Assembly: GCF_020515625.1 (NCBI RefSeq) | Contig: NZ_JAIWPJ010000001.1 | Location: forward strand, 372,001-436,000 | DNA length: 64,000 nt | Direction: 5' to 3' | Source: Natrinema amylolyticum | Lineage (GTDB): Archaea; Halobacteriota; Halobacteria; Halobacteriales; Natrialbaceae | Part shown: in pieces, positions 33,334-41,592 of the stretch | How the letters are laid out: each line of letters starts with the position of its first letter | How positions within the stretch are numbered: the first letter of the stretch is position 1 | Made by a program: the position numbers and the translations under genes | The notes under the pieces: generated by a model | What the model was told of the DNA's origin: nothing | Databases searched by the model: none | The model's input: the letters and a program-made list of their open reading frames with translations, nothing else

Positions 33334-35268
33334 ATGAGCACTGTAGAGCAGCAACTCGACGATCTCAAAGCACAGATCACGAGCGAGTTACCGAGCGATA
33401 TCTCGGTCTCCTCGGTGAAATACGAAGGCCCCGAACTGGTGGTCTACACGCGCGATCCGAAGAAGTTCGCCCAGCAGGGCGATCTCATTCGGCAACTCGC
33501 GAGCAAGCTTCGCAAGCGAATCACCGTCCGGCCCGACCCCAGCGTCCTCTCGCGGCCCGAACAGGCCCGCGAGGAGATCATGAACGTCATCCCCGAGGAC
33601 GCTGGCGTCACTGACCTCGACTTCCACGCCGACACCGGCGAGGTCGTCATCGAGGCCGAAAAACCCGGCATGGTCATCGGCCGTCACGGGTCCACGCTCC
33701 GCGAAATAACGAAGACCGTCGGCTGGACGCCCGAAGTCGTCCGCACGCCGCCGATCGAATCCTCGACCGTCTCGAACGTCCGGAGCTTCCTCAAGCAGGA
33801 ACGCGACGAGCGCCGCGACATCTTAGAGAAGGTCGGCCGACAGATCCACCGCGAGGAGATGTCCGACGACGAGTACGTCCGCATCACCACGCTGGGCTGC
33901 TGTCGCGAGGTCGGGCGCGCGTCGTTCATCCTCTCGACCCCCGAGACGCGGATCCTCATCGACTGCGGCGACAAACCCGGCGCGGAGGGCGAAGTGCCGT
34001 ACCTCCACGCGCCCGAGGCGCTCGGCGCGGGCCCGCAGACCATCGACGCGGTCGTCCTGACCCACGCCCACCTCGACCACTCCGCGCTGATCCCGCTGCT
34101 GTTCAAGTACGGCTACGACGGCCCGATCTACTGTACCGAGCCGACGCGGGATCTGATGGGCCTGCTGACGCTCGACTACCTCGACGTTGCGGCCAAGGAA
34201 GGCCGGAGTCCGCCCTACGAGAGCGAGCAGGTCCGCGAAGCGATCAAACACTGCATCCCGCTCGAGTACGGTGACGTCACCGACATCGCGCCGGACGTCA
34301 AACTCACCTTCCACAACGCCGGCCACATTCTCGGCTCGGCCGTCTCGCACTTCCACATCGGCGACGGCCTCTACAACGTGGCCTTCTCCGGTGACATCCA
34401 CTACGACGACACCCGCCTGTTCAACGGCGCGGTCAACGACTTCCCGCGCGTCGAGACGCTCGTCCTCGAGTCGACCTACGGCGGTCGCAACGACTACCAG
34501 ACCGATCAGGCCGACTCGGAGCGAAACCTCAAGGAGGTCATTCAGGAGACCTACGAGAGGGATGGGAAAGTCGTCATTCCGGCGTTCGCGGTCGGCCGGT
34601 CCCAGGAGATCATGCTCGTCTTGGAGGAGGCGATGCGCAGCGGCGACATCCCCACGATGCCGGTCCACTTGGACGGCATGATCTGGGAGGCGACGGCGAT
34701 CCACACCACCTATCCCGAGTACCTCCGGGACGACCTGCGGGACCGCATCTTCCACGACGACGAGAACCCGTTCCTCGCCGAGCAGTTCAACCACATCGAC
34801 GGCGGCGAGGAGGAGCGACAGGACGTCGCCGACGGCGAACCCTGTATCGTCCTCTCGACCTCCGGGATGGTCACCGGCGGGCCGATCATGTCCTGGCTCA
34901 GTCATCTCGGTCCCGATCCGGACTCGTCGCTCGTCTTCGTCGGCTATCAGGCCCAGGGAACCCTCGGTCGGCGCATCCAGAACGGCTGGGACGAGATCCC
35001 GACCAGCGAGGTCGGTGCCATGGGCGGCGGCGACGGCCGCGGCACCCTCTCGCTGAACATGAACGTCGAAACCGTCGACGGCTTCTCCGGCCACGCAGAC
35101 CGCGCCGGCCTCGAGAACTTCGTCAAGACGATGAATCCCCGGCCCGAGAAGGTCCTCTGCGTTCACGGCGACGAGCGGTCCACGCAGGACCTCTCGAGCG
35201 CGCTCTACCACGACTTCGACATGCGCACCTTCGCGCCGAAGAACCTCGAGACCTTCCGCTTCTTATAA
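33334..35268 (+). CDS. KH-domain beta-CASP ribonuclease aCPSF1 (FttA)
   Basis: In this 644-residue protein two N-terminal KH-type RNA-binding domains fill residues 1-150 (PGMVIGRHGSTLREI is the GxxG loop). The metallo-beta-lactamase core has THAHLDHSA at about residue 248, FSGDIHYDD and LESTYGGR. The beta-CASP part has VIPAFAVGRSQEIM, STSGMVTGGP and SGHAD. The archaeal orthologue cuts RNA 3' ends and acts as the main transcription-termination factor. The gene is essential and highly conserved. Its own 3' end is followed by four strong hairpins. Confidence 0.95.
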   Translation: MSTVEQQLDDLKAQITSELPSDISVSSVKYEGPELVVYTRDPKKFAQQGDLIRQLASKLRKRITVRPDPSVLSRPEQAREEIMNVIPEDAGVTDLDFHADTGEVVIEAEKPGMVIGRHGSTLREITKTVGWTPEVVRTPPIESSTVSNVRSFLKQERDERRDILEKVGRQIHREEMSDDEYVRITTLGCCREVGRASFILSTPETRILIDCGDKPGAEGEVPYLHAPEALGAGPQTIDAVVLTHAHLDHSALIPLLFKYGYDGPIYCTEPTRDLMGLLTLDYLDVAAKEGRSPPYESEQVREAIKHCIPLEYGDVTDIAPDVKLTFHNAGHILGSAVSHFHIGDGLYNVAFSGDIHYDDTRLFNGAVNDFPRVETLVLESTYGGRNDYQTDQADSERNLKEVIQETYERDGKVVIPAFAVGRSQEIMLVLEEAMRSGDIPTMPVHLDGMIWEATAIHTTYPEYLRDDLRDRIFHDDENPFLAEQFNHIDGGEEERQDVADGEPCIVLSTSGMVTGGPIMSWLSHLGPDPDSSLVFVGYQAQGTLGRRIQNGWDEIPTSEVGAMGGGDGRGTLSLNMNVETVDGFSGHADRAGLENFVKTMNPRPEKVLCVHGDERSTQDLSSALYHDFDMRTFAPKNLETFRFL

Positions 35269-35275
35269 AGCCCTC

Positions 35276-35297
35276 GGCGTGCCCTGGCGGGCACGCC
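35276..35297. repeat. Perfect hairpin 1 after aCPSF1 (9-bp stem)
   Basis: GGCGTGCCC and GGGCACGCC pair exactly around the loop TGGC, 8 nt after the aCPSF1 stop. It is followed by CCCTTTC, a weak pyrimidine tract. It may mark the 3' end of the aCPSF1 transcript. Confidence 0.75.
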
Positions 35298-35327
35298 TCG
35301 CCCTTTCAGTCCGCCAGGAGATCCGGG

Positions 35328-35355
35328 GCGCGGCGCGCGGATCTGCGCGCCGCGC
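35328..35355. repeat. Perfect hairpin 2 (11-bp GC stem)
   Basis: GCGCGGCGCGC pairs with GCGCGCCGCGC around the loop GGATCT. All stem pairs are G-C. It lies between the convergent aCPSF1 gene and ABC importer operon. Confidence 0.8.
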
Positions 35356-35378
35356 GGTCGGCCTGCCCTCCCCCGTGA

Positions 35379-35416
35379 CTCGAGCGCTCGCCTCGACGAT
35401 GAGGCGAGCGCTCGAG
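35379..35416. repeat. Perfect hairpin 3 (16-bp stem)
   Basis: CTCGAGCGCTCGCCTC pairs with GAGGCGAGCGCTCGAG without a mismatch around the loop GACGAT. It is the longest inverted repeat I saw in the window. Confidence 0.85.
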
Positions 35417-35450
35417 ACGGCCACTGCACTGTTTCTGTCGGGTTTCGGGA

Positions 35451-35476
35451 TCGCTGCGGTCACTTCATCGCAGCGA
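35451..35476. repeat. Perfect hairpin 4 (8-bp stem)
   Basis: TCGCTGCG pairs with CGCAGCGA around a 10-nt loop. It is the fourth in a row between the two convergent transcription units, closest to the T-run that follows the ABC operon. Confidence 0.7.
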
Positions 35477-35518
35477 CGAGTGCTCGAGTTACTGCTGAGC
35501 CGTGACGGCTGTCGATCG

Positions 35519-35524
35519 AAAAAA
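35519..35524 (-). terminator. T6 tract ending the ABC importer operon
   Basis: On the minus strand six T residues follow the stop of the last permease gene by about 20 nt, preceded by GC-rich sequence. A T-run in this position is the usual archaeal termination signal. Confidence 0.55.
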
Positions 35525-35544
35525 GAGCGGACCGCGACGGCCGA

Positions 35545-36348
35545 TCAGGAGAGCTGTTTCGAGAGCCAATCCAGGTTCGTCGCGATCGTCGCGATCACGA
35601 TGGCAATCACCGAGATGAGGATGAGGAACGTCGAGACGACGCTCACCATCGGATCCAGCGACTGACGCAGCGCTTCCCAGGCCACCACCGGGATGGTCTT
35701 CGTGCTGTGACTTGAGAGGAACAGCGCCATCACGAACTCTTGGAGGCTGACGATGAAGGCGAGCAGCGCGCCGACGAAGATCCCGTGTTTGACGTTCGGG
35801 AGGACGGCGTAGACGAACGACTGGATCGGTCCCGCACCGAGGTCTTTCGCGGCGTCGAGCAACTGCCAGTCGAACCGGCTGAACACCGACCGCATCACGA
35901 AGTAGACGAGCGGCGTCGCCCACAGCGTGTGTGCGAGGATGATACTCAGGTAGGAGGCGTCCATCCCGGCCCTGACGAAGTAGACGCGCATCGAGATCCC
36001 GAGGATAATCGGCGGGATCAGCAGCGGCACGAGGACGAGCGGCGCGAGCAGCTGTCCGGCTCGGCCGTCGTCGAGTTCGTGGCCGAAGGCGGCCGTGACG
36101 CCCAGCATCGTCGCGACGACGGTCGTCCCGACGCCGACGAGGAGGCTGTTGTCGAACGCCGAGAGCCAGCGCGTCTCCTCGAGGAACGCGCGATAGTGGA
36201 CCAGCGAGTAGTTCTCGGGCGGGAAGACGAGATTCCCCGACTCCGCGAAGGAGGTCACGACGACCACGACGAGCGGCAACAGCATGAACGCCAGGATCGC
36301 CAGATAGCCCGCGCGAAACAGGGCGTTCTCGACGGTCTCTCTATGCAT
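35545..36348 (-). CDS. ABC importer permease (PotC-like)
   Basis: This 267-residue inner-membrane permease has about six hydrophobic helices and the coupling motif DAAKDLGAGPIQSFVYAVLPNVKHGI (the EAA loop), near residues 165-190. It belongs to the PotC group of spermidine/putrescine or related importers. I chose MHRETVENAL at 36348; its start overlaps the end of the first permease gene by 8 nt. Last gene of the operon. Confidence 0.88.
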   Translation of the reverse strand: MHRETVENALFRAGYLAILAFMLLPLVVVVVTSFAESGNLVFPPENYSLVHYRAFLEETRWLSAFDNSLLVGVGTTVVATMLGVTAAFGHELDDGRAGQLLAPLVLVPLLIPPIILGISMRVYFVRAGMDASYLSIILAHTLWATPLVYFVMRSVFSRFDWQLLDAAKDLGAGPIQSFVYAVLPNVKHGIFVGALLAFIVSLQEFVMALFLSSHSTKTIPVVAWEALRQSLDPMVSVVSTFLILISVIAIVIATIATNLDWLSKQLS

Positions 36349-37264
36349 ACTCGACCTCACCTCCGAAGCGGCCGAGCGCGAGGGTGAGAACGGCGACGCT
36401 CGCGAGCATCAACACCAGCATGACGACCGAGTACGCGGTCGCGATCTCCCACTGGAGATTCGACAGCAACCGCTTCTCGACCTCGATCGCGAACGCCTGG
36501 TCTCGAGCGCCGAGGAGCCCCGGCGCGGCGTACGCGCCGACGCTCCAGGCGAAGGAGATCACCGTCGCGACGATGATCCCGGGCATCGCCTGCGGGATGA
36601 CGACCTCGAGGAACGAGCGCGGACGGCTCGCGCCGAGGTCGCGGGCGGCCTCGACGAGTCCCCAGTCCATCGTCGACAGAACGCTGTAGATCGCCAGCAC
36701 GGCGTAGGGGAGGACGATGTAGATCTGACCGACGATCACGCCGACCGTTCCGGGGGCAAACTGGATCGGCTCCGAGACCAGATTCAACGCCAGGAGGACG
36801 TCGTTGAGCGTCCCGTTCGGCGAGAGGAGCGGCCGGAACGCGTACGTCTTGATGACGAGGGTCGTCAGGAGGGGCAGGATCACCGAGAACAGCAGGAGGG
36901 ATTTGATCGGACCATCGGCTCGCCAGATCGCGTAGGCGTAAAACAGCGCGATCACGACCGTGATCCCCGTGGCGGCCACCCCCAGTTTGAACGAGTAGAT
37001 GATGGGTTCGAGCAACACGCCGTTAGTGAACACCTCGACGTAGCCGTCCAGCGACCACGTTCCGTCGGCGTACCGGAGGTCCGGCGACCCTTCCATGAGG
37101 CTGATCCGGAGCAGGATCAGGAACGGGGCGACGAAGAGCAGTAACTCGAATACCAGCAGCGGGGCCATCAGCAACAGCGCCCGTTTCGAGCGCGATCGCT
37201 CTCGGAGCGGCTCCCAGAGCCGAGTGACCGGTGCCGGCAGCGACGATTGCGTGCCCGACATCAT
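36341..37264 (-). CDS. ABC importer permease (PotB-like)
   Basis: This 307-residue permease has an N-terminal cytoplasmic segment, a first helix LLLMAPLLVFELLLFVAPFLILL, and an EAA loop VEAARDLGASRPRSFLEVVIPQAMPGI at about 215-240. It pairs with the PotC-like permease. Starts at 37264 and 37261 are both possible, and the first overlaps the ATPase stop codon (TAATG). Substrate unknown. Confidence 0.88.
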   Translation of the reverse strand: MMSGTQSSLPAPVTRLWEPLRERSRSKRALLLMAPLLVFELLLFVAPFLILLRISLMEGSPDLRYADGTWSLDGYVEVFTNGVLLEPIIYSFKLGVAATGITVVIALFYAYAIWRADGPIKSLLLFSVILPLLTTLVIKTYAFRPLLSPNGTLNDVLLALNLVSEPIQFAPGTVGVIVGQIYIVLPYAVLAIYSVLSTMDWGLVEAARDLGASRPRSFLEVVIPQAMPGIIVATVISFAWSVGAYAAPGLLGARDQAFAIEVEKRLLSNLQWEIATAYSVVMLVLMLASVAVLTLALGRFGGEVEYA

Positions 37265-38412
37265 TACAGATCGACCCTCGAGCCGTCGTCCCGGAACACG
37301 AGGAGGTCCGCGCCGTCCCAGCTAATCCTGATCTCGTCGCCGGCGTCGAACTCACCGGAGTCCGAGACGGTGCGTTCGGCGAACACCGACGTGCCCTCGA
37401 CGTCGACGGAGTACCGAACCGTCGAACCTCGGTAGAGCACGTTCTCGACCGTGCCGACGACGGAGTTCGTCGTACTCCCGTCGGCGCGAACGGCCTGGGC
37501 CGTCTCCTCGGCTTCGGATCCCGCCGACTCCGCCGGTTCGATCGAGAGGACCTCGGGACGAAGCGACAGCGTCACCGAGTCGCCGTCCGTGAGCGCGTCC
37601 GCGTCGCCGTTCGCTGTCGGGATGACGACCTCCCGACCCAGTTCCGTGTCGACGTGGACGGAGTCCGACGTCGTCCGCCTCACGGTGCCCTCGACGAAGT
37701 TCGTATCGCCGAGGAAGCCCTCGATGAACCGGTTCTTCGGGTTCCGGTAGACCTCGTTCGGTTCGCCGACCTGGACGAGGTTTCCGTCGGCCATGATGCC
37801 GATCCGATCGGCGAGGGTGAAAGCCTCGTCCTGATCGTGGGTCACGTGGACGAACGTCTCCTCGAGTTCCGCGTGGATCTCGCGGAGTTCGATCTGCATG
37901 TCCTCGCTGAGCCGCTTGTCGAGGTTCGACAGCGGCTCGTCGAGCAACAACACGTCAGGGTTGACGGCGAGCGACCGCGCGAGCGCGACCCGCTGTTTCT
38001 GACCGCCGCTCAGGTTCATCGGATCGTCGTCGGCGTACTCCGCCATTCGGACGCGCTCGAGCATCTCGCGGGCCCGCTCGCGGCGTTCGTCTTTCCCGAC
38101 GCCCTGCATCTTCAGCCCGAAGGCGACGTTCTCGAGGACCGTCTTGTGGGGGAACAGCGCCCAGTCCTGAAACACCGTCGCGGTGGTGCGTTCGTAGGCC
38201 GGGCGATCGGTCACGTCCTCGTCGCCGATGCGTATTTCGCCATCGGTCGGCGTCTCGAGGCCGGCGAGCATCCGCAGCGTCGTGGACTTGCCGCTCCCGC
38301 TGGGCCCGAGCAGACAGAGCAGTTCGCCGTCGTCGATCGTCACCGAGACGTCCTCGACGGCGAGCTCGTCGCCGTACCGTTTCTCGAGTCCGGAAAGCGT
38401 GATTTCAGACAT
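37264..38412 (-). CDS. ABC importer ATPase (PotA-like)
   Basis: This 382-residue protein has Walker A GPSGSGKST at about 36-44, signature LSGGQKQRVALARSL at about 133-147, Walker B VLLLDEPLSNLD at about 153-164, and the switch histidine in VHVTHDQDEA. The C-terminal half is a TOBE domain (LSLRPEVLSIEP, LYRGSTVRYSVDVEG) typical of PotA, FbpC and MalK relatives. It energises the two permeases encoded downstream. Confidence 0.92.
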   Translation of the reverse strand: MSEITLSGLEKRYGDELAVEDVSVTIDDGELLCLLGPSGSGKSTTLRMLAGLETPTDGEIRIGDEDVTDRPAYERTTATVFQDWALFPHKTVLENVAFGLKMQGVGKDERRERAREMLERVRMAEYADDDPMNLSGGQKQRVALARSLAVNPDVLLLDEPLSNLDKRLSEDMQIELREIHAELEETFVHVTHDQDEAFTLADRIGIMADGNLVQVGEPNEVYRNPKNRFIEGFLGDTNFVEGTVRRTTSDSVHVDTELGREVVIPTANGDADALTDGDSVTLSLRPEVLSIEPAESAGSEAEETAQAVRADGSTTNSVVGTVENVLYRGSTVRYSVDVEGTSVFAERTVSDSGEFDAGDEIRISWDGADLLVFRDDGSRVDL

Positions 38413-38432
38413 GAATATCGTATCGCGACCCG

Positions 38433-39584
38433 TTAGGAGCTCCGCTGTATCTCGGTGAACTCGTCGGAGAGGTCGCCCTGGTGATCCGCGAGGAACTCCC
38501 AGTCGGGGAAGGCGATGGTTTCGGCTTCCTCGCTGTTGCTCGGCAGATCCTCGGCCAGGTCGCCGGCGTACTCGGTGTTCTCGTTACAGAACAGCGTGGG
38601 CATCTCCTCGGACCAGGCCGTCTGGACCTCGGCGTCCATGAGGAAGTTGATGAACTCCTCGGCCCGGTCGCGCTTGTCGGTGCCCTTGACGACGCACCAG
38701 TGGTTCAGGTAGCCGGTCGTCTCGTCCGGCATCGTGTGGGTCAGGCCGTCGTAGCTGTCGATGTCGTACGCCGTCTGCTCGTAGTACCACTGTGCGACGT
38801 CGATGACGTCGTTCTGGAAGGCCTGCCAGACGTCCTCGCCGGAGCTCGCCCAGCTCTCGATCGGCCAGTCGCGGACCGTCTCAAGGACGTCGTCGTGGAG
38901 GTCGGCGTCGTGCATCTCCTCGCCGAGTTCCGCGTCGTCCATCCCGACTGCGGCGGCGTACATCGGATACCACCAGAAGCCGGTATCGACGCCGATACCG
39001 TTGCTCTCTTCGACGGCCGTCGAGGAGAGGTCGGCCCAGGAGTCCGGATCGAAGTCCATGTCCTCGCGGTGGACGATCGTACAGGGAGCGCCGTCGACCG
39101 GCATTCCGTACTCCGTGGTCCGGAACTCCGCGTAGTGATCGATGAGTTCGTCGGCGTTGGGGACGTTCTCCGTCCTGATTTCGTGGAAGAGGTCGTCTTG
39201 CCGACCGTAGTAGTAGAAGTTCCCCTCCGTGATCGTCACGTCGTACGGCGGATCGTCGTCCGGTGCCGTCTGAATGTTGCTGAGAATATCGTTCCAGCCG
39301 CGCTGGATCTCGATCTCCGCGTCGAACTCGTCTTCGTATCTGGGGACGACCGACTCTTCGAACCGGTCCGCGTAGTTCCCGCTCCAGACGCTGACGCGCA
39401 GCGGATCGCCGCCACCGCCGCTGGAGAGCAGTTCCGTACAGCCGGCGAGAGCGGTCACCGATCCGGCCGCCGTCGCCGACAACACCCGTCGACGCGAGGC
39501 TGACGTCTCCGCTCGCTCGCTCACCGACGGTGACTCCGACTCGCACTCGCTCGTCTCTGCAACCCGATCTGGGTCTGCAGGCAT
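38433..39584 (-). CDS. ABC importer substrate-binding Tat lipoprotein (PotD-like)
   Basis: This 383-residue protein carries a late twin-arginine lipoprotein leader, SRRRVLSATAAGSVTALAGCTEL (Cys49), after a 30-residue acidic N-terminus. The mature protein resembles PotD/PotF-type periplasmic binding proteins: LRVSVWSGNYADRFEESVVPRYEDEF, MPVDGAPCTIVHRED, and LNHWCVVKGTDKRDRAEEFINFL. The ligand may be a polyamine or another small cation or organic compound. First gene of a four-gene operon; CATAAAAC-type TATA sequence lies about 30 nt upstream. Confidence 0.88.
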   Translation of the reverse strand: MPADPDRVAETSECESESPSVSERAETSASRRRVLSATAAGSVTALAGCTELLSSGGGGDPLRVSVWSGNYADRFEESVVPRYEDEFDAEIEIQRGWNDILSNIQTAPDDDPPYDVTITEGNFYYYGRQDDLFHEIRTENVPNADELIDHYAEFRTTEYGMPVDGAPCTIVHREDMDFDPDSWADLSSTAVEESNGIGVDTGFWWYPMYAAAVGMDDAELGEEMHDADLHDDVLETVRDWPIESWASSGEDVWQAFQNDVIDVAQWYYEQTAYDIDSYDGLTHTMPDETTGYLNHWCVVKGTDKRDRAEEFINFLMDAEVQTAWSEEMPTLFCNENTEYAGDLAEDLPSNSEEAETIAFPDWEFLADHQGDLSDEFTEIQRSS

Positions 39585-39612
39585 TGGTACCCCGGGTCTA
39601 CCCCGACACCGA

Positions 39613-39620
39613 CATAAAAC
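39613..39620 (-). promoter_or_regulatory. TATA box of the ABC importer operon
   Basis: On the minus strand GTTTTATG is centred about 32 nt before the ATG at 39584, giving a leaderless or very short-leader transcript for the whole Pot-like operon. Confidence 0.5.
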
Positions 39621-39759
39621 CGTTGTGGAGTCGAAAGAAACCGTTACTAGACACTCATGTCGTCTCGAATACTCCGACGCGCTGAGTTTCGACTCTCCGC
39701 CGCATCGTCGACTCGTCGAAATCGGACTGCGAACGCCTCGATGTCGAGAGTCGACGGCC

Positions 39760-40590
39760 TCAGTCGTCCGCCGCGACCGCCTCCGGCGCGTCTGCGGGAT
39801 CGACTACCTCGCCCGTTTCGGGGTAGACCCCGATCTGATCGCACAGGTCCGCCATCGGGCAGGCGTCGGGATCCTCGAGACAGGCGGGCTTGCGCGCCGT
39901 ACAGTACTCGCGACCGAACTGAATCGTCGCCGTGTGGCCGAACCCGCACTTCGCGGCGGGCACGTCGCGCTCGAGGACCGCACGCACCGCCTCGTGGTCG
40001 GCGTCGGCCGGCGCGACCCCCATCCGACGGTAGATTCGGTGGACGTGCGTGTCGACGGGGAAGACGCCGCCGCGACCGCCCGCGAACAGCAGGACGCAGT
40101 CGGCGGTCTTCGGGCCGACGCCGCGGACCGAGAGCAGCGTCTCGCGGACCGTTTCGGGGTCCTCGCCCTTGACGAACGCGTCGAACGCCGCGGCGGAGCC
40201 GAACTCCTCGAGGACCCACTCGGCGGTGTCGATGATGGTCTCGGACTTCTGGTTGTAGAGTCCCGCCCCGCTGATCGTCTCGGCGAGCGTCGACCGTTCG
40301 GCGGCCGCGAGCGATTCCGCGAGGTCGGTATCGGGGCCGTCATACCGATCGATCAGCGCGTCATGAGCCGGCTGGCTGGCCTTGTCGCTGGTATTCTGGC
40401 TCAGGATCGTCCGGACGAGACAGGTGAAGGCGTCTCGGCCGCCGTACTCCTTCTGCCAGAACAACTCGCCCAGCCGATCGACGACCGTCTCCGCGCGAGT
40501 CGCCGCGGTCGCCGGATCGAACTCGGCCGCCGCACCGCCGCCCGTCGCGCCACCGCTGATGTTGACCGCAGGCTCCGGATCGTCGCTCAT
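39760..40590 (-). CDS. nth: Endonuclease III
   Basis: This 276-residue DNA glycosylase/AP lyase acts on oxidised pyrimidines. Visible are ILSQNTSDKAS, the helix-hairpin-helix with catalytic lysine (LLSVRGVGPKTADCVLLF), the catalytic Asp in FPVDTHVHRI, and the 4Fe-4S cysteines YCTARKPAC...CPMADLC. The cluster spacing is C-x6-C-x6-C-x5-C, four residues longer in the middle than usual. I chose MSDDPEP at 40590 as start. It is transcribed toward the ABC operon start. Confidence 0.93.
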   Translation of the reverse strand: MSDDPEPAVNISGGATGGGAAAEFDPATAATRAETVVDRLGELFWQKEYGGRDAFTCLVRTILSQNTSDKASQPAHDALIDRYDGPDTDLAESLAAAERSTLAETISGAGLYNQKSETIIDTAEWVLEEFGSAAAFDAFVKGEDPETVRETLLSVRGVGPKTADCVLLFAGGRGGVFPVDTHVHRIYRRMGVAPADADHEAVRAVLERDVPAAKCGFGHTATIQFGREYCTARKPACLEDPDACPMADLCDQIGVYPETGEVVDPADAPEAVAADD

Positions 40591-40675
40591 ACGGTCGTCT
40601 TCGGGCTTGCAGGACAAAACCGCGACGGAATCCGCGGCGGCTCGAGGCCTCGCCGCGCGACACTGCCGCTGGCGA

Positions 40676-41089
40676 TCACTCGACGCTAATCGTTACCGTT
40701 GCCTCGCTCCCCTCGGCCAGCGCGGCGACGAGGTCGCGATCGAACCCCTCGGCCGCGAATTCGGCGTCGTTCACGATCGTCCGGTCGTCTACGTAGTCGC
40801 TCGTCCGCCCTACGGCGCTGCGCTCGTTAGTAAACTCGAGGTCGGGGTCACCACGACCCTCGACGGTCTCCGTATAGCCGCCCGCTTCGATCGTGACCGT
40901 GATCGTCGCATCGGTGTCCCGGCAGGCCGCGACGAATTCGGGATCGAAGTCAGCGGGCGCACGGTCGGCCTCGATCGCGAGAATGCAGTCGCCCGCGGGG
41001 GTGAGATAGTCGTCGGTCGTCACCTCGAACGTACTCGCGTGCTCGGCAGTGACGTTTTCGTGTCCTCGAGCGCGAATGACTTCGTCCAT
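40676..41089 (-). CDS. DUF371 family protein
   Basis: This 137-residue protein starts MDEVIRARGHENVTAEHASTFEVTTDDYLTPAGDCILAIEAD, the conserved opening of the archaeal DUF371 family, and continues with ERSAVGRTSDYVDDRTIVNDAEFAA. The family is widespread in archaea but has no assigned function. I chose 41089 as start because the family begins at this Met. It precedes nth on the same strand by 85 nt. Confidence 0.85.
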   Translation of the reverse strand: MDEVIRARGHENVTAEHASTFEVTTDDYLTPAGDCILAIEADRAPADFDPEFVAACRDTDATITVTIEAGGYTETVEGRGDPDLEFTNERSAVGRTSDYVDDRTIVNDAEFAAEGFDRDLVAALAEGSEATVTISVE

Positions 41090-41150
41090 GGACGGCGGTT
41101 CGTTGCCGGGCGGAAAACGGGATCGAATCGGATCGGGCGCGGCGGTGGGA

Positions 41151-41525
41151 TTACGATCGTGACGACGACTGGTACCCCGCACGGAACTCGCGAACACCGG
41201 CACCGAGGACGGTTCCGAGAACGATGACGAACAGGATCGCGACGAGCCCGCCGCTCCACTCGGCGTTCGGGGATCCAGTCGCGACGCTCGCGATCACGAC
41301 GAACGCCGCGGCGGCGGCCGCGAGACTCGCCAGGCCGAGTCGAAGCGTCGAGCCGTACCGACGCGCCAGGAGGAACTGTGGCAGCGCGACGCCGACGCTC
41401 AGGTAGATCGCGATGCCGACCGGCGTGACACCGAGTACGGCCGGGCTCTCGGTGACGACAGTAGCGAGACCGGCGAGCAGGAACGCGACGACGAGGCTAC
41501 CGCCGACGAGTCGGGCGTCTCTCAT
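41151..41525 (-). CDS. Small integral membrane protein, 124 aa
   Basis: Four hydrophobic segments are visible: LVGGSLVVAFLLAGLATVV, LGVTPVGIAIYLSVGVAL, LGLASLAAAAAAFVVIASVA and GGLVAILFVIVLGTVLGAGV, with a basic, Ser-rich C-terminus. It does not match a family I know. It lies upstream of the DUF371 gene on the same strand, 61 nt away. Confidence 0.65.
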   Translation of the reverse strand: MRDARLVGGSLVVAFLLAGLATVVTESPAVLGVTPVGIAIYLSVGVALPQFLLARRYGSTLRLGLASLAAAAAAFVVIASVATGSPNAEWSGGLVAILFVIVLGTVLGAGVREFRAGYQSSSRS

Positions 41526-41592
41526 ATCAATCGATCGAACGCAGGCGAGAATATACCTACCGACGGTTCGGTCGGCGCTACTCAGACGCTGC

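Noticed and set aside
33134-33337. Basic small reading frames upstream of aCPSF1
   Set aside because: They are strongly basic (Arg/Pro), contrary to the acidic proteome, and have no start signals.
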